Assembly (NCBI GenBank): GCA_023434535.1
Contig: JAEYSR010000171.1
Span: 1 to 64,000 of the forward strand
Source: Actinomycetes bacterium
Lineage (GTDB): Bacteria; Actinomycetota; Acidimicrobiia; Acidimicrobiales; Microtrichaceae
DNA: 64,000 nt
Direction of reading: 5' to 3'
The position numbers and the translations under genes are program-made. Shown piece after piece: positions 16,614 to 25,833 of the stretch (its first letter is position 1; each line of letters opens with the position of its first letter). The notes under the pieces are model-generated. The model was not told the origin of the DNA and did no database searches. It saw only the letters and a list, made by a program, of their open reading frames with translations.

Positions 16614-16940
16614 TCACGACCGCACCGCTCCGCTCTCGCGCACCAGGGCCGTCGCCACGTCCGCGGCGCGGCGAGCCTCCCGACGGAGCTCGGGATCCTG
16701 ACCGATCTCGTCGGCCAGGACGATCACCGTCGATCCGGCCTCCACCGCAGCGGTCACCACCGCGGCGACAGGACCGTCGTCCAGCCGCACCCACACGGCC
16801 GCCGAGGCGCCACCGGCCGCAGCGAGTCGGGCCGCGACCAGCCGATCGACCAGCGCCCCAGCGGCCTCCGGCGAGGCGGCCGTTCCCTCGAGGTCGCCCA
16901 GCTCTGACCGGGTGCCGATGCGGACGATCACGGCCGTCAC
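16614..16940 (-). CDS. Small protein of unknown function downstream of comEC
   Basis: This 108-residue protein has no membrane segment. It contains ALVDRLVAARLAAAGGASAAVWVRLDDGPVAAVV, an alternating helix/strand pattern. The GTG start at 16940 overlaps the comEC stop as GTGA, suggesting translational coupling; a second GTG lies at 16931. Its position between comEC and holA hints at competence or DNA processing, but there is no motif evidence. Confidence 0.65.
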   Translation of the reverse strand: MTAVIVRIGTRSELGDLEGTAASPEAAGALVDRLVAARLAAAGGASAAVWVRLDDGPVAAVVTAAVEAGSTVIVLADEIGQDPELRREARRAADVATALVRESGAVRS

Positions 16941-18577
16941 CGTACCCGGCACGTGCGACCGTCTCCGGCTGGCCCCACGACCTCCGCACCGAGCTGCTCG
17001 GCCACCTCGGCGGTGGCCGCCGTCGCCGGGCCGACCACGACGTCGGAGCGGAGCACGCCGGATCGCTGCAGGGCCTCGAGCACGTCCATCACGTCGACAC
17101 GACCCTCGAGGTGCACGGTCCGCCCGCAGCTCGTCTCGGCGACCGTCACCCCGGCCGCCACCACGGTCGGCGCAGAGGGCGCCTCCACGGGCCACACGGC
17201 GACCACGATCAGCAGCAGGGCGGCGGCGGTCGACCACCTGCTCCGGCGACGCGGCCACAGGAGCAGGCCGGCGACGGCCAGCTGGCCGAGCTGCCACGGT
17301 CCGAGGAGCCGCAGGGGCACCCGGGACAGCACATCGGCGACTCCCTGTATCCACTCCACGAGGACCCGGGCCGGCGTCGACAGGATGGCGGCGACCGGCG
17401 CCATCAGCAGACCTGCGACCAGTCCGACGGTGAGGCCGAGGACCATCACGGCGCCAGCGGCCGGAACGGCCAGGACGTTGGCGAACGTGGCGACCGACGG
17501 CACGCCACCAGTCAGGCCGATGAGCAGCGGCGCGGTGGCCAGCTGTGCGACCAGGGTGCAGCCCAGGGCATCGGTCAGCCAGCGCGGGCCGCTGAGTCGC
17601 TCGGACACGGGAGCGGCGCCGACCAGCAGGCCGACCGTCGCGCACACCGACAGCTGGAACCCGAGCCCGGACACCAGGAGCGGGTCCACGAGGACCAGGC
17701 CGATCATCGCGAGCGCCAGCACCCTGAACCCGGACGCCACCCGTCCCGCCATCGAGGCGGACAGCGCGACCGCCGCCATCGCGGTGGCCCGCAGCACCGA
17801 TGCCTCCGCACGCGTGACGAGGACGAACAACGCCAGGGCGCCGAGCGACACCGCCCACCGGGAGCGGAGACCCAGGCGCGAGGTCACAGGCCGGGTCACC
17901 AGCAGCACGAACACCACGTTCTGCCCGCTCACCGCGAGCAGATGACCGAGTCCGGTCGCCTGGAAGCGGAAGCGGTCGAGGTCGGTCTGCGCCCTGTCGT
18001 CACCCACGACGAGCCCCATGAACAGCGCCCGTCCGCGGTCGTCGAAGGACGACGCTCCTCGGGCGAGGAGACGGTGCACCGCGTTGGCGGACCGGAACCA
18101 GGACGACGCCGGTGGACCTCGCTCGATGCGGGTCACGTCCAGGCGACCGGCCAGGTGCCGGGACCGACGCCAGCCCTCCGGTGCACCGCGGAACGGACGC
18201 GGCCGGCCCGACACCTCCACGTGGTCACCCATCAGCAGCGGCCGGAGGACCCACTCGTCCTCCCGTGGCACCTGCGCCTGCCAGCGACGACCGTCGAGCG
18301 CGACCTCCACGGTCGTGCCGAACTCCCCCACCGTCGGGTCCGCGACCAGCTGCGCCGTGCCCTCGAGGTGGTCCGGCAGGGGCCGGTCGAGCGCCGCGAT
18401 CGAGCCCTCGGCACGGGCCCCGGCGACGACGGCCAACGCCACCGCGACCACCACCGGACGCCGCAGCACGAGCGCTGCGACCACGACGACCACGAGCGCG
18501 GGGCCAGGGACCCCGAACCCGACGTGGGCGGCGACGGCCACGAGCACCGCCGTCGAGAGCAGAGCGACGTCGCTCAC
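16937..18577 (-). CDS. comEC: ComEC-type DNA uptake channel lacking the metallo-beta-lactamase domain
   Basis: This 546-residue polytopic membrane protein is predicted to carry single-stranded DNA across the membrane during natural transformation. The N-terminus has hydrophobic segments and a DUF4131-like soluble domain (about 70-170, including DRPLPDHLEGTAQLVADPTVGEFG). The Competence domain follows with the family's GLGHLLAVSGQNVVFVLL motif near 215, and about eight more membrane segments. It stops after a short tail and has no C-terminal HxHxDH nuclease-like domain, present in many ComEC proteins of 700-800 residues. GTG at 18577 overlaps the comEA stop as GTGA. Confidence 0.88.
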   Translation of the reverse strand: MSDVALLSTAVLVAVAAHVGFGVPGPALVVVVVAALVLRRPVVVAVALAVVAGARAEGSIAALDRPLPDHLEGTAQLVADPTVGEFGTTVEVALDGRRWQAQVPREDEWVLRPLLMGDHVEVSGRPRPFRGAPEGWRRSRHLAGRLDVTRIERGPPASSWFRSANAVHRLLARGASSFDDRGRALFMGLVVGDDRAQTDLDRFRFQATGLGHLLAVSGQNVVFVLLVTRPVTSRLGLRSRWAVSLGALALFVLVTRAEASVLRATAMAAVALSASMAGRVASGFRVLALAMIGLVLVDPLLVSGLGFQLSVCATVGLLVGAAPVSERLSGPRWLTDALGCTLVAQLATAPLLIGLTGGVPSVATFANVLAVPAAGAVMVLGLTVGLVAGLLMAPVAAILSTPARVLVEWIQGVADVLSRVPLRLLGPWQLGQLAVAGLLLWPRRRSRWSTAAALLLIVVAVWPVEAPSAPTVVAAGVTVAETSCGRTVHLEGRVDVMDVLEALQRSGVLRSDVVVGPATAATAEVAEQLGAEVVGPAGDGRTCRVR

Positions 18578-19452
18578 GGTGCGACGACGACCAGGTCCCG
18601 CAACGCCTCGAGCTTGGCCTCGCCGATCCCCCTCACGTCGAGGAGAGCGTCCACCGACGCGAACGGTCCGTTCTCGTCGCGGTGGGCGATGATGGCCGCC
18701 GCCGTGCTCGGCCCGATGCCGGGCAGTGCATCGAGCTGGCCGGCGTCGGCCGTGTTGAGGTCGACGGGCCCGGCCGGCGCCGCCCCGGACGAGCCGGTAC
18801 CGCCCTGCCCGGAGTTGCCCGGACCCTGCGGCACGACCTCGACCGGGACCGGCTGGCCGACGAGAGGGATCGTGAGCCGGACGCCGTCGACCAGCGGAGC
18901 CGCCAGGTTGACCCGGTCCGGGTCGGCGCCCGGGGCGAGCCCGCCGGCGGCCGCCACGGCGTCCACCGCCCGACCGCCCTCGGGCAGCGTGACGACGCCC
19001 GGACGCACCACGGCCCCCGCCACGTGGACCGTGATCGAACCTCCCGAGCCGTCCCGGCCCGACACCGGCAGCACGGACGTGGATCCCGATGCCCCCGGTG
19101 TTCCGTCCGACGACCCACCGTCGGACGATTCTCCACCACGAGACGACGCTCCTCCCTGGGACGACGCTGCTCCCTGGGACGATGCTGCTGCCTCCGCCCG
19201 CGGCAGGGCCTGGACCGGGTCGGGTCCGCGGCGCAGCAGCATCCACGAGCCAGCTGCGAGGGCGACGGCTGCGGCGACCGCGACGCCACGAACCCATGGC
19301 GGCGGTCGCCGATCCCCGACGATCGCCGCCACCCGGTCCCACGGCGATCGCGTCCGGGCGGGTCCCCTCAGCTCGGCGAGCGCGGCGTCGTGGGCGTCCA
19401 CCACCGCTCGCTCGACGCGCTCGGCGGACTCGGACTGCTCCGGATCGGACAC
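18574..19452 (-). CDS. comEA: ComEA-type competence DNA receptor (SLBB plus helix-hairpin-helix)
   Basis: This 292-residue membrane-anchored DNA-binding protein feeds ComEC. It has a cytoplasmic N-terminus, one membrane segment (GVAVAAAVALAAGSWMLL, about 60-77), and a low-complexity Ser/Gly linker (SSQGAASSQGGASSRGG). An SLBB domain follows (ITVHVAGAVVRPGVVTLPEGGRAVDAV). Tandem HhH motifs end it (LNTADAGQLDALPGIGPSTAAAII and SVDALLDVRGIGEAKLEALR). The GTG at 19452 is preferred; a longer start at 19485 is possible. Its stop overlaps the comEC start. Confidence 0.92.
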   Translation of the reverse strand: MSDPEQSESAERVERAVVDAHDAALAELRGPARTRSPWDRVAAIVGDRRPPPWVRGVAVAAAVALAAGSWMLLRRGPDPVQALPRAEAAASSQGAASSQGGASSRGGESSDGGSSDGTPGASGSTSVLPVSGRDGSGGSITVHVAGAVVRPGVVTLPEGGRAVDAVAAAGGLAPGADPDRVNLAAPLVDGVRLTIPLVGQPVPVEVVPQGPGNSGQGGTGSSGAAPAGPVDLNTADAGQLDALPGIGPSTAAAIIAHRDENGPFASVDALLDVRGIGEAKLEALRDLVVVAP

Positions 19453-19556
19453 GGCACTCCCCCACCCGCACGCCGACCGGCGCACGGATCCCGCCGGCAG
19501 CGCCGGCGACGACGGGGGAAGCCGAGCTCGAACCTAGGGCGCGCTCGACCGTCGGC

Positions 19557-19580
19557 GCACCGGGGACCGATCCCCGGTGC
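19557..19580. terminator. Strong terminator-type hairpin
   Basis: Arms GCACCGGGGA and TCCCCGGTGC make a perfect 10-bp stem with a 4-nt loop. It lies after the methylmalonate-semialdehyde dehydrogenase gene (-) and before comEA (-). No U-tract follows. Confidence 0.55.
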
Positions 19581-19583
19581 TCA

Positions 19584-19597
19584 GCAGGTTCGCCTGC
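19584..19597. terminator. Small hairpin with TTCG tetraloop
   Basis: GCAGG and CCTGC flank a TTCG loop, immediately next to the longer hairpin at 19557-19580. The pair probably forms a tandem termination region for the gene ending at 19611. Confidence 0.4.
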
Positions 19598-19610
19598 CCG
19601 ACTCTCCTGC

Positions 19611-21104
19611 TCAACGACTCTGGGGGAAGCCCAGGTCCACCGAGCTGGTCGCCGGGTCGGGCCACCTCGTGGTCACCACCTTGGACCGCGTGTAGAAGTG
19701 CAGGCCCTCCGGGCCGTACATGTGGCTGTCGCCGAACAGCGAGTCGCCCCACCCGCCGAACGAGAACGCCGCCACCGGCACGGGGATCGGGACGTTGACC
19801 CCGACCATGCCCACCGGCACCTCGTCGACGAAGCGACGAGCGGCACCACCGTCGCGCGTGAAGATCGCCGTGCCGTTGCCGAACGCGTTGTCCTTCAGGA
19901 GCTGGACCGCCTCGTCGTAGTCGGCGACGCGGACCACCGACAGCACCGGGCCGAAGATCTCGTCGGTGTAGCAGGACATGTCGGGCGTCACGTCGTCGAT
20001 GATCGACACGCCGAGGAAGAAGCCGTCGCCGTCGAAGCCCTGGTCACGACCGTCCAGCACCACCCGCGCGCCGGCATCCGCTGCGGCAGGGAGGTACCCC
20101 GCGACCTTGTCCCGATGCTCCCTCGTCACCAGCGGGCCCATCTCGCTGTCGGGATCGACACCCGGACCGATCCGCACCGCCTTGGCGCGCTCGGTGATCG
20201 CGGCGACGAGAGGATCGGCGACGTCGCCCACGGCGACGACGACCGAGACCGCCATGCAGCGCTCGCCCGCCGAGCCGTAGGCCGCCGACACGGCGGCATC
20301 GGCGGCCATGCCGAGATCCGCGTCGGGCAGGACGATCATGTGGTTCTTGGCCCCGCCGAGGGCCTGGACCCGCTTGCCGTTCGCTGTGCCGGTCTCGTAG
20401 ATGTAGCGGGCGATCGGCGTGGAGCCCACGAAGCTGACCGCCTGGACCGTGGGGTTCACGAGGAGCGCGTCGACCGCCTCCTTGTCGCCGTGCACCACGT
20501 TGAACACCCCGTCGGGCACGCCGGCCTCGGCGAGGAGCTCGGCTAGGAGCAGCGATGTCGACGGGTCCTTCTCGGACGGCTTGAGCACGAAGGAGTTCCC
20601 GCACACCAGGGCGTTCGGGATCATCCACAGCGGCACCATCGCCGGGAAGTTGAACGGGGTGATGCCGGCCACCACGCCGAGCGGCTGGAGCAGCGAGCTG
20701 ACGTCGACGCCGGTCGACACCTGGTGGCTGAGCGCCCCCTTGAGCAGGTGGGGTGCGCCACACGCGAACTCGACGTTCTCGATCCCGCGCTGCACCTCGC
20801 CCGCGGCGTCGGAGAGCACCTTGCCGTGCTCGGCGGTGATCGCCGCGGCGAGATCGGCCTTGTGCGACACCAGGAGCTCGCGGAACCGGAACATGATCTC
20901 CGCCCGACGGGCGAGCGAGACGTCACGCCACGAGGCGAAGGCGTCCGCCGCCACGTCGACGACTCGATCGACCTCGGCGGCTCCGGCGAGGGGGACGGAA
21001 CCGGTCACCCGGCCCGTGGACGGGTCGAACACGTCGCCGCTCCTGCCGGAGCTCCCCGTGTCTCGTGCACCGCCGATCCAATGAGAGATGGTCGTGGCGG
21101 TCAT
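19611..21104 (-). CDS. mmsA: Methylmalonate-semialdehyde dehydrogenase (CoA-acylating)
   Basis: This 497-residue ALDH-superfamily enzyme converts methylmalonate semialdehyde to propionyl-CoA (valine, thymine or inositol catabolism). Distinctive features are HWIGGARDTG at the start, GITPFNFPAMVPLWMIPNAL, SFVGSTPIARYIYETG, QALGGAKNHMIVLPDADL and the active-site GSAGERCMAVS with the catalytic Cys. The C-terminus shows the MMSDH-type GDSHMYGPEGLHFYTRSK. The start is supported by an AGGAAA about 10 nt before the ATG. The gene is monocistronic, with hairpins after it. No mmsB or inositol genes are adjacent. Confidence 0.94.
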   Translation of the reverse strand: MTATTISHWIGGARDTGSSGRSGDVFDPSTGRVTGSVPLAGAAEVDRVVDVAADAFASWRDVSLARRAEIMFRFRELLVSHKADLAAAITAEHGKVLSDAAGEVQRGIENVEFACGAPHLLKGALSHQVSTGVDVSSLLQPLGVVAGITPFNFPAMVPLWMIPNALVCGNSFVLKPSEKDPSTSLLLAELLAEAGVPDGVFNVVHGDKEAVDALLVNPTVQAVSFVGSTPIARYIYETGTANGKRVQALGGAKNHMIVLPDADLGMAADAAVSAAYGSAGERCMAVSVVVAVGDVADPLVAAITERAKAVRIGPGVDPDSEMGPLVTREHRDKVAGYLPAAADAGARVVLDGRDQGFDGDGFFLGVSIIDDVTPDMSCYTDEIFGPVLSVVRVADYDEAVQLLKDNAFGNGTAIFTRDGGAARRFVDEVPVGMVGVNVPIPVPVAAFSFGGWGDSLFGDSHMYGPEGLHFYTRSKVVTTRWPDPATSSVDLGFPQSR

Positions 21105-21173
21105 GGTTATCGGTTTCCTGTCTCGGGCGACCCGACGGGCCGCTGGATCTTGCGTCGGCCCGACGGCCGATGG

Positions 21174-21878
21174 TCAGAACAGCCGGGCTGCCAGCTTCCG
21201 GCGCCACGCGGCGACCTCGTCCTGGTCGTCGATGAGCTCGAGGAGGTCGACGAACTCCTGACGGGCATCGTCGTCGTCCTTCGCACGGGCCAGCAACTGG
21301 TCCAGGCGCTCGTCGAGCTGCTGCTCGTCCTCCGGGGCGCCACCGGTCCGCGCCAGCGCCGCGACACGACGCGTCGCCGACGTCTCGGGGATCCGCTCCA
21401 GCAGGGCGAGCCCCTCCTCCGCCCGATCGCTGCCGACGAGCAGCTCGGCGAGAGCGACGATGACCCTCTCGCCGGCCGGCTCCAGCTCGAGCGCGGCGCG
21501 CAGCGACGCCTCGTCGCCGGCGGCCAGGAGGCGGTCGACCTCTTCATCGACGGCGTTCGGGAACAGCCGCTGGACGAACTCGGCCACCTGCCACTCGGGC
21601 TGCGCACCGAGGAAGCCGTCCACGACCTCGCCGTCCTTCATGGCGTACACCGCCGGGATCGACTGGACCTTGAACGCCTCCGCCACGCCCGGGTTGGCGT
21701 CGATGTCGACCTTGGCGAGCTCGACCTTGCCGTCGGTTCCGGCGATCACCTGCTCCAGGATCGGCCCCAGCGTGCGGCACGGTCCGCACCACTCGGCCCA
21801 CAGGTCCACGACGACGGGCACGCTCCTGGATCGCTCCACGACGTCGGTCTGGAAGGTGGCGTCGGTGACGTCGGCCAT
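21174..21878 (-). CDS. Thioredoxin-domain protein with TPR-like tail (CnoX/YbbN type)
   Basis: This 234-residue protein has an N-terminal thioredoxin fold (SVPVVVDLWAEWCGPCRTLGPILEQV; WCGPCR active site intact; cis-Pro in QSIPAVYAMKDGEV). After residue 110 come helical TPR-like repeats (LLAAGDEASLRAALELEPAGERVIVALAELLVG). This matches the chaperedoxin CnoX, which holds misfolding proteins under oxidative stress and passes them to chaperones; unlike E. coli CnoX the CxxC is present. The start has a GGAGG about 11 nt upstream. It is a single gene, divergent from the phosphotransferase. Confidence 0.88.
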   Translation of the reverse strand: MADVTDATFQTDVVERSRSVPVVVDLWAEWCGPCRTLGPILEQVIAGTDGKVELAKVDIDANPGVAEAFKVQSIPAVYAMKDGEVVDGFLGAQPEWQVAEFVQRLFPNAVDEEVDRLLAAGDEASLRAALELEPAGERVIVALAELLVGSDRAEEGLALLERIPETSATRRVAALARTGGAPEDEQQLDERLDQLLARAKDDDDARQEFVDLLELIDDQDEVAAWRRKLAARLF

Positions 21879-21939
21879 CGGTGCGGTGCTCCTGGAGGGG
21901 TCGGGGCGGGCGACCTGTCGAGCTTACCGACGGCCGCTG

Positions 21940-21945
21940 TAGGTT
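21940..21945 (+). promoter_or_regulatory. -10 box (TAGGTT) for the phosphotransferase operon
   Basis: TAGGTT precedes a likely transcription start near 21952 and a short leader carrying AGGGGG before the GTG at 21969. Confidence 0.4.
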
Positions 21946-21968
21946 GAGTGGCCGACCCAGGGGGACAC

Positions 21969-23096
21969 GTGAGCGACGGGCCAGCGGACACCCAGACCGA
22001 CGACAGCAACCCGGCGGACACCGCCGCTGACGGCGTTCGCGCGCCCGGTGGCGATGGCCCCGACGGCATCGATGCCGCGGGCGTGACCGCCTGGTTCGAG
22101 GAGCACGTCCCGGCCGTCAGCCCGCCGCTGCGGTTCGACCTGATCGCGGGTGGCCATTCCAACCTGACGTTCGCCGTCTCCGACGACGACGGACACCGCT
22201 GGGTCCTGCGGCGCCCACCGCTCGGCCAGGTCCTCGCCACCGCCCACGACATGAGCCGCGAGCACCGCATCATCTCGGCGCTCGGCCCCACCGACGTCCC
22301 GGTTCCACCGACCGTCGGCCTGTGCACCGACGACGCCGTGAACGGTGCGCCCTTCTACGTCATGGACTTCGTCGACGGACGGGTCGTCCGAGGGGCGTCG
22401 GACGCCGCCGCACTCACCGCCGAGCAGCGGCGGAGGGCCGGCGAGTCGCTCGTCGACGTGATGGCGGCGATCCACTCGGTGGACGTCGACGCCGTGGGAC
22501 TCGGCGACCTCGGCCGCAAGGAGGACTACGTCGCCCGACAGCTCAAGCGCTGGTACTCCCAGTTCCAGGGATCGGACGCCCAGGTCGACGGCGGGCTGGG
22601 GCTGGACGTCGTGCACCAGGTGCACGACCGGCTCGCGGCGTCCATCCCGCCCCAGCAGGGCGCGGCGATCGTCCACGGCGACTACCGGCTCGACAACTGC
22701 ATGCTCGACGCCGACGGATCCGTGGAAGCGGTCCTCGACTGGGAGATCTGCACGCTCGGCGACCCTCTCGCCGACGTCGGCCTCCTCTGGGTGTACTGGT
22801 CCGATCCCGACGAGCGGGCCGTCCTGCCCCAGGCCTCACCGACGGCACTCGACGGGTTCCCCCGCAAGGCCGAGCTCATCGAGCGCTACGCAGCGCTGTC
22901 CGACCGGGACCTGTCGTCGCTGCCGTTCTACGTCGCGTTCGGCTACTGGAAGCTCACCTGCATCATCGCCGGCGTGTACGCCCGGTACGCCGGCGGCGCC
23001 ATGGGCGACGTCCCCGAGGAGCAGGTCAAGGGCTTCGAGCACATGCTGAACCAGCTCGGCGACATGACCCTCGAGGCAGCGGACGGGATCGCCTGA
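21969..23096 (+). CDS. APH-family phosphotransferase (ACAD10-type)
   Basis: This 375-residue protein has a kinase-like APH fold. An acidic, low-complexity N-terminus (about 40 residues) precedes SNLTFAV and WVLRRPPLGQVLATAHDMSREHRI. The catalytic loop is IVHGDYRLDNCM and the metal motif LDWEICTLGDPLADVG. This subfamily is related to ACAD10 and phosphorylates small hydroxylated molecules such as hydroxy-acyl-CoA intermediates. The GTG at 21969 is chosen because AGGGGG lies 5 nt upstream; a GTG 7 codons earlier is the alternative. The PAC2 gene starts 1 nt after the stop. Confidence 0.85.
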   Translation: MSDGPADTQTDDSNPADTAADGVRAPGGDGPDGIDAAGVTAWFEEHVPAVSPPLRFDLIAGGHSNLTFAVSDDDGHRWVLRRPPLGQVLATAHDMSREHRIISALGPTDVPVPPTVGLCTDDAVNGAPFYVMDFVDGRVVRGASDAAALTAEQRRRAGESLVDVMAAIHSVDVDAVGLGDLGRKEDYVARQLKRWYSQFQGSDAQVDGGLGLDVVHQVHDRLAASIPPQQGAAIVHGDYRLDNCMLDADGSVEAVLDWEICTLGDPLADVGLLWVYWSDPDERAVLPQASPTALDGFPRKAELIERYAALSDRDLSSLPFYVAFGYWKLTCIIAGVYARYAGGAMGDVPEEQVKGFEHMLNQLGDMTLEAADGIA

Positions 23097-23097
23097 C

Positions 23098-23988
23098 ATG
23101 TCGCTCGTCGAGAGGCTGTTCAACCCCGAGCTGCACGAGCCCATCCTGGTGATCGGCCTCGAAGGCTGGATCGACTCCGGGATGGGAGCGGTCAACGCCA
23201 TGTCCGCCCTGACGGCCGGAGCCAACGCGGAGGTCGTCGCCACGTTCGACGCCGACCGGCTGCTCGACCACCGGGCCCGCCGACCGATCATGCACCTGGT
23301 CAACGGCCTGATCACGGGGCTCACCTGGCCGTCCATCGAGCTCCTCGCCGGCACCGACTCGGCCGGGCGCGACCTGCTCCTGCTGACCGGCGCCGAGCCC
23401 GACTTCGAGTGGCAGGCGTTCTCGGAGGCCGTGGTGGACCTCGCCCTCGAGCACGAGTGCCGCATGGTGGTGAGCCTCGGGGCCTACCCCGCCCCGGTCC
23501 CCCACACCCGTGAGGTGAACCTGTCGGTGACGACGTCATCGACCCAGCTGTCCGACGAGCTCCACGGCTACGTGCGGGGAACTCTGGACGTGCCCGGCGG
23601 CATCCAGTCCGTGATCGACGTCGACGCCAACCTGGCCGGCGTGCCCGCTCTCGGCCTGTGGGCGCAGGTGCCGCACTACGTGTCCACCATGCCCTACCCG
23701 GCGGCCAGCGTCGCGCTGCTCGACGGGCTCGCCGACGTCGCCGGCGTCGACGCCCACCGGGGCCAGCTCGACACGGACGCGGCAGCGACCCGGATCCGCA
23801 TCGACGAGCTCGTGGCCGAGAACTCCCAGCACCAGGAGATGGTCACCCAGCTCGAGGAGTTCGTCGACCAGGGTCTCGGCGACGGCCCCGTCGACGCCCC
23901 GACCATCGACTTCGATCACATCCCGTCGGGCGACGAGCTGGCCGCCGAGCTGCAGGAGTTCCTCCGCCAGCGGCCCGACGACGACTGA
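23098..23988 (+). CDS. PAC2-family protein
   Basis: This 296-residue protein has the PAC2 (proteasome assembly chaperone 2-like) fold: HEPILVIGLEGWIDSGMGAVNAM at the N-terminus, DLLLLTGAEPDFEWQAF, VVSLGAYPAPVPHTR, and GVPALGLWAQVPHYVSTMPYPAASVALLDGL. The C-terminal 50 residues form a helical tail (IRIDELVAENSQHQEMVTQLEEFVDQG). PAC2 proteins are widespread in proteasome-bearing actinobacteria, but their biochemical role is not firmly known. It is the second gene of a two-gene operon. Confidence 0.88.
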   Translation: MSLVERLFNPELHEPILVIGLEGWIDSGMGAVNAMSALTAGANAEVVATFDADRLLDHRARRPIMHLVNGLITGLTWPSIELLAGTDSAGRDLLLLTGAEPDFEWQAFSEAVVDLALEHECRMVVSLGAYPAPVPHTREVNLSVTTSSTQLSDELHGYVRGTLDVPGGIQSVIDVDANLAGVPALGLWAQVPHYVSTMPYPAASVALLDGLADVAGVDAHRGQLDTDAAATRIRIDELVAENSQHQEMVTQLEEFVDQGLGDGPVDAPTIDFDHIPSGDELAAELQEFLRQRPDDD

Positions 23989-23998
23989 GTCCGCCGCC

Positions 23999-24018
23999 GT
24001 CCGGCACGACGTGCGGAC
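23999..24018. terminator. Candidate hairpin between convergent genes
   Basis: GTCC-GCAC pairs with GTGC-GGAC with one bulged G and a 3-nt loop, in the 51-bp gap between the PAC2 gene and the solute-binding-protein gene. Confidence 0.3.
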
Positions 24019-24039
24019 CCGGTCGCCCCGTACCCGCGG

Positions 24040-25758
24040 TCAGCCGCCGGTCGGCTTCAGCGGTTCGTAGTCCGGCAGCGTGTAGCCGGGCGGGAGCTCC
24101 GTGTAGAAGGTCACCGGGTCGGTCGCGTCGGCGAACACCTGCGCCTCCGTGTCGGGCCACTGGCCCGGCAGGTACCGCTTGCCGCCGTCGACGTAGGCCC
24201 ACATGCCGGTGCCGTCCTTGCCGAGCTCGTCGGGTCCGGTGGCCGTCGGATCCCAGAAGATCTCGGTCTGGTCGTCGATGCCGGCGTAGTCCGTCGCCGG
24301 CCAGATGTCCCGGTTGCCCCAGCTGAGCTGCGGCGTCAGAACCGTGCTCTTGACGATCGGAGCCCGGAAGTACGCCGCCTGGACCGCCTCGGGGGTGAGC
24401 TGCGGTCCGATGCCCTGGAACGCCGAGTAGAAGAACTGCAGGTTGGGCAGCAGCAGCGCGACCTGCTCCGCCGGCGGGTCCTGCCCGAAGAACCAGTTGT
24501 AGAGGAACGTCGGTCCCGACAGGTCGCCGCTGGAACGGGCGAACAGGTTGGACGGCCCGAACGCGTGCGACCACTGCTCCTGGTCGTACGTGCGGGCGAA
24601 GAGCGTCGTGTCCACGAGTGCGGAACCGGTCATGATCCACTCGGGGAAGAAGCCCTGCTCGGTGGCGTTCTTCGTCAGCGTCTGCGGCGCGAGCGGGTCG
24701 CCGTAGAAGATCACCGACGTCACGCCCTCGGACTTCATCTTCGCCATCATCTCGCCCGCCTGGCCGGACAGGGCCACGGGATCGGTGTAGGTCGCCACCT
24801 CGGCGATCTCGACGTTGTAGTTGTCCTTCAGGTCGTCGAGGAACCCCTGGCGCAGCTCCTCGGCCTGCGCCGAGGCGGACACCGCGATCAGCCCGAGCTT
24901 CCGCTCCTTGCCGTTCACGTCGGCACCCCCGTACTGGGCGGTGCGGCCGGCGACGCGGTTGCCGATGTACTCGGCGACCATCTGCAGGTTCTGCTGCGTG
25001 TTCTTCTGGATGTCCCACACGTACGGCGCCCGGTCGATGTACCACTGGTTCGGCTGGCCCGGCGTGCAGCTGACGCAGGCGATCTTGTTGGCGGCGAGCG
25101 TGTCGGCGAACGCCTCCGTGAGGTTCGGACCGCCGAGGACGGCGAACGGCTGGATGTCCCGCGCGATCGTCTCGGCGTCGGACGTCGCCGCCACCTCGTC
25201 CTGGATGTTGCCCGTGGCGTCGTAGCGGACCAGCTCGACCTTGCGGCCGTACGTCTCGTAGTACGTCGCCAGCAGCTGGTTGTAGCCCTGGTAGCTCTCG
25301 AACAGCTGGTCCGGCGTGTCGGTGTTGCCGACCTGCTTGTAGATGAAGCTCAGGATCGGGTCGTCCTTCTGGGGCAGGTAGACGACGATCTTGATGGTGT
25401 CGGCGGTGACACCCGTGGCCGTGTCGCCGCCGTTGTCGCCCTTGAACGGGGCGTAGCACTCGGGCGCCGGGAAGATCGGGATCGCCAGGACCCCGCTCTC
25501 GGTGTCGCAGCGGTCGCCCCAGTCGATGTCGTCGACCGTGCCGTCCGCCTCCGCGGACGTGAACGACACGACGCCCTCCGGCAGTTCGGACACACCGTCG
25601 GCGGCCGTCGTGGTGGTCGACGACGCGGAGTCGTCGTCGCCACCGCTGGTGACGAGCAGGCCGACGACGACGGCGACGACCGCCACCACCGCCACGAGCG
25701 GCCCCCACTTGCGGAGGGCGCTGCTGCCCGAGTCCTGCGGATCTTCCATGGTCTTCAT
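24040..25758 (-). CDS. Membrane-anchored solute-binding protein of a Liv-type ABC importer
   Basis: This 572-residue periplasmic-binding-protein fold (type I, LivK/AmiC-like) is predicted to capture the substrate outside the cell. There is no lipobox. Instead residues about 18-38 form one hydrophobic segment (KWGPLVAVVAVVAVVVGLLV), then an acidic Thr/Ser linker. The binding domain shows VTADTIKIVVYLPQKDD, DVNGKERKLGLIAVSASAQAEELRQGFLDDL and VIFYGDPLAPQTLTKNATEQGFFPEW. It is the last gene of the cassette, after the MFS-ABC fusion (75-bp gap). The substrate is unknown; the adjoining acyl ligase makes a carboxylic or fatty acid conceivable. Confidence 0.85.
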   Translation of the reverse strand: MKTMEDPQDSGSSALRKWGPLVAVVAVVAVVVGLLVTSGGDDDSASSTTTTAADGVSELPEGVVSFTSAEADGTVDDIDWGDRCDTESGVLAIPIFPAPECYAPFKGDNGGDTATGVTADTIKIVVYLPQKDDPILSFIYKQVGNTDTPDQLFESYQGYNQLLATYYETYGRKVELVRYDATGNIQDEVAATSDAETIARDIQPFAVLGGPNLTEAFADTLAANKIACVSCTPGQPNQWYIDRAPYVWDIQKNTQQNLQMVAEYIGNRVAGRTAQYGGADVNGKERKLGLIAVSASAQAEELRQGFLDDLKDNYNVEIAEVATYTDPVALSGQAGEMMAKMKSEGVTSVIFYGDPLAPQTLTKNATEQGFFPEWIMTGSALVDTTLFARTYDQEQWSHAFGPSNLFARSSGDLSGPTFLYNWFFGQDPPAEQVALLLPNLQFFYSAFQGIGPQLTPEAVQAAYFRAPIVKSTVLTPQLSWGNRDIWPATDYAGIDDQTEIFWDPTATGPDELGKDGTGMWAYVDGGKRYLPGQWPDTEAQVFADATDPVTFYTELPPGYTLPDYEPLKPTGG

Positions 25759-25833
25759 ACGGATCCCCCGATCACGGCTGCGCCGGCACCACCGACGACT
25801 GGACTGCCTGCCTGACTCGCTGTGCTCCGCCTG

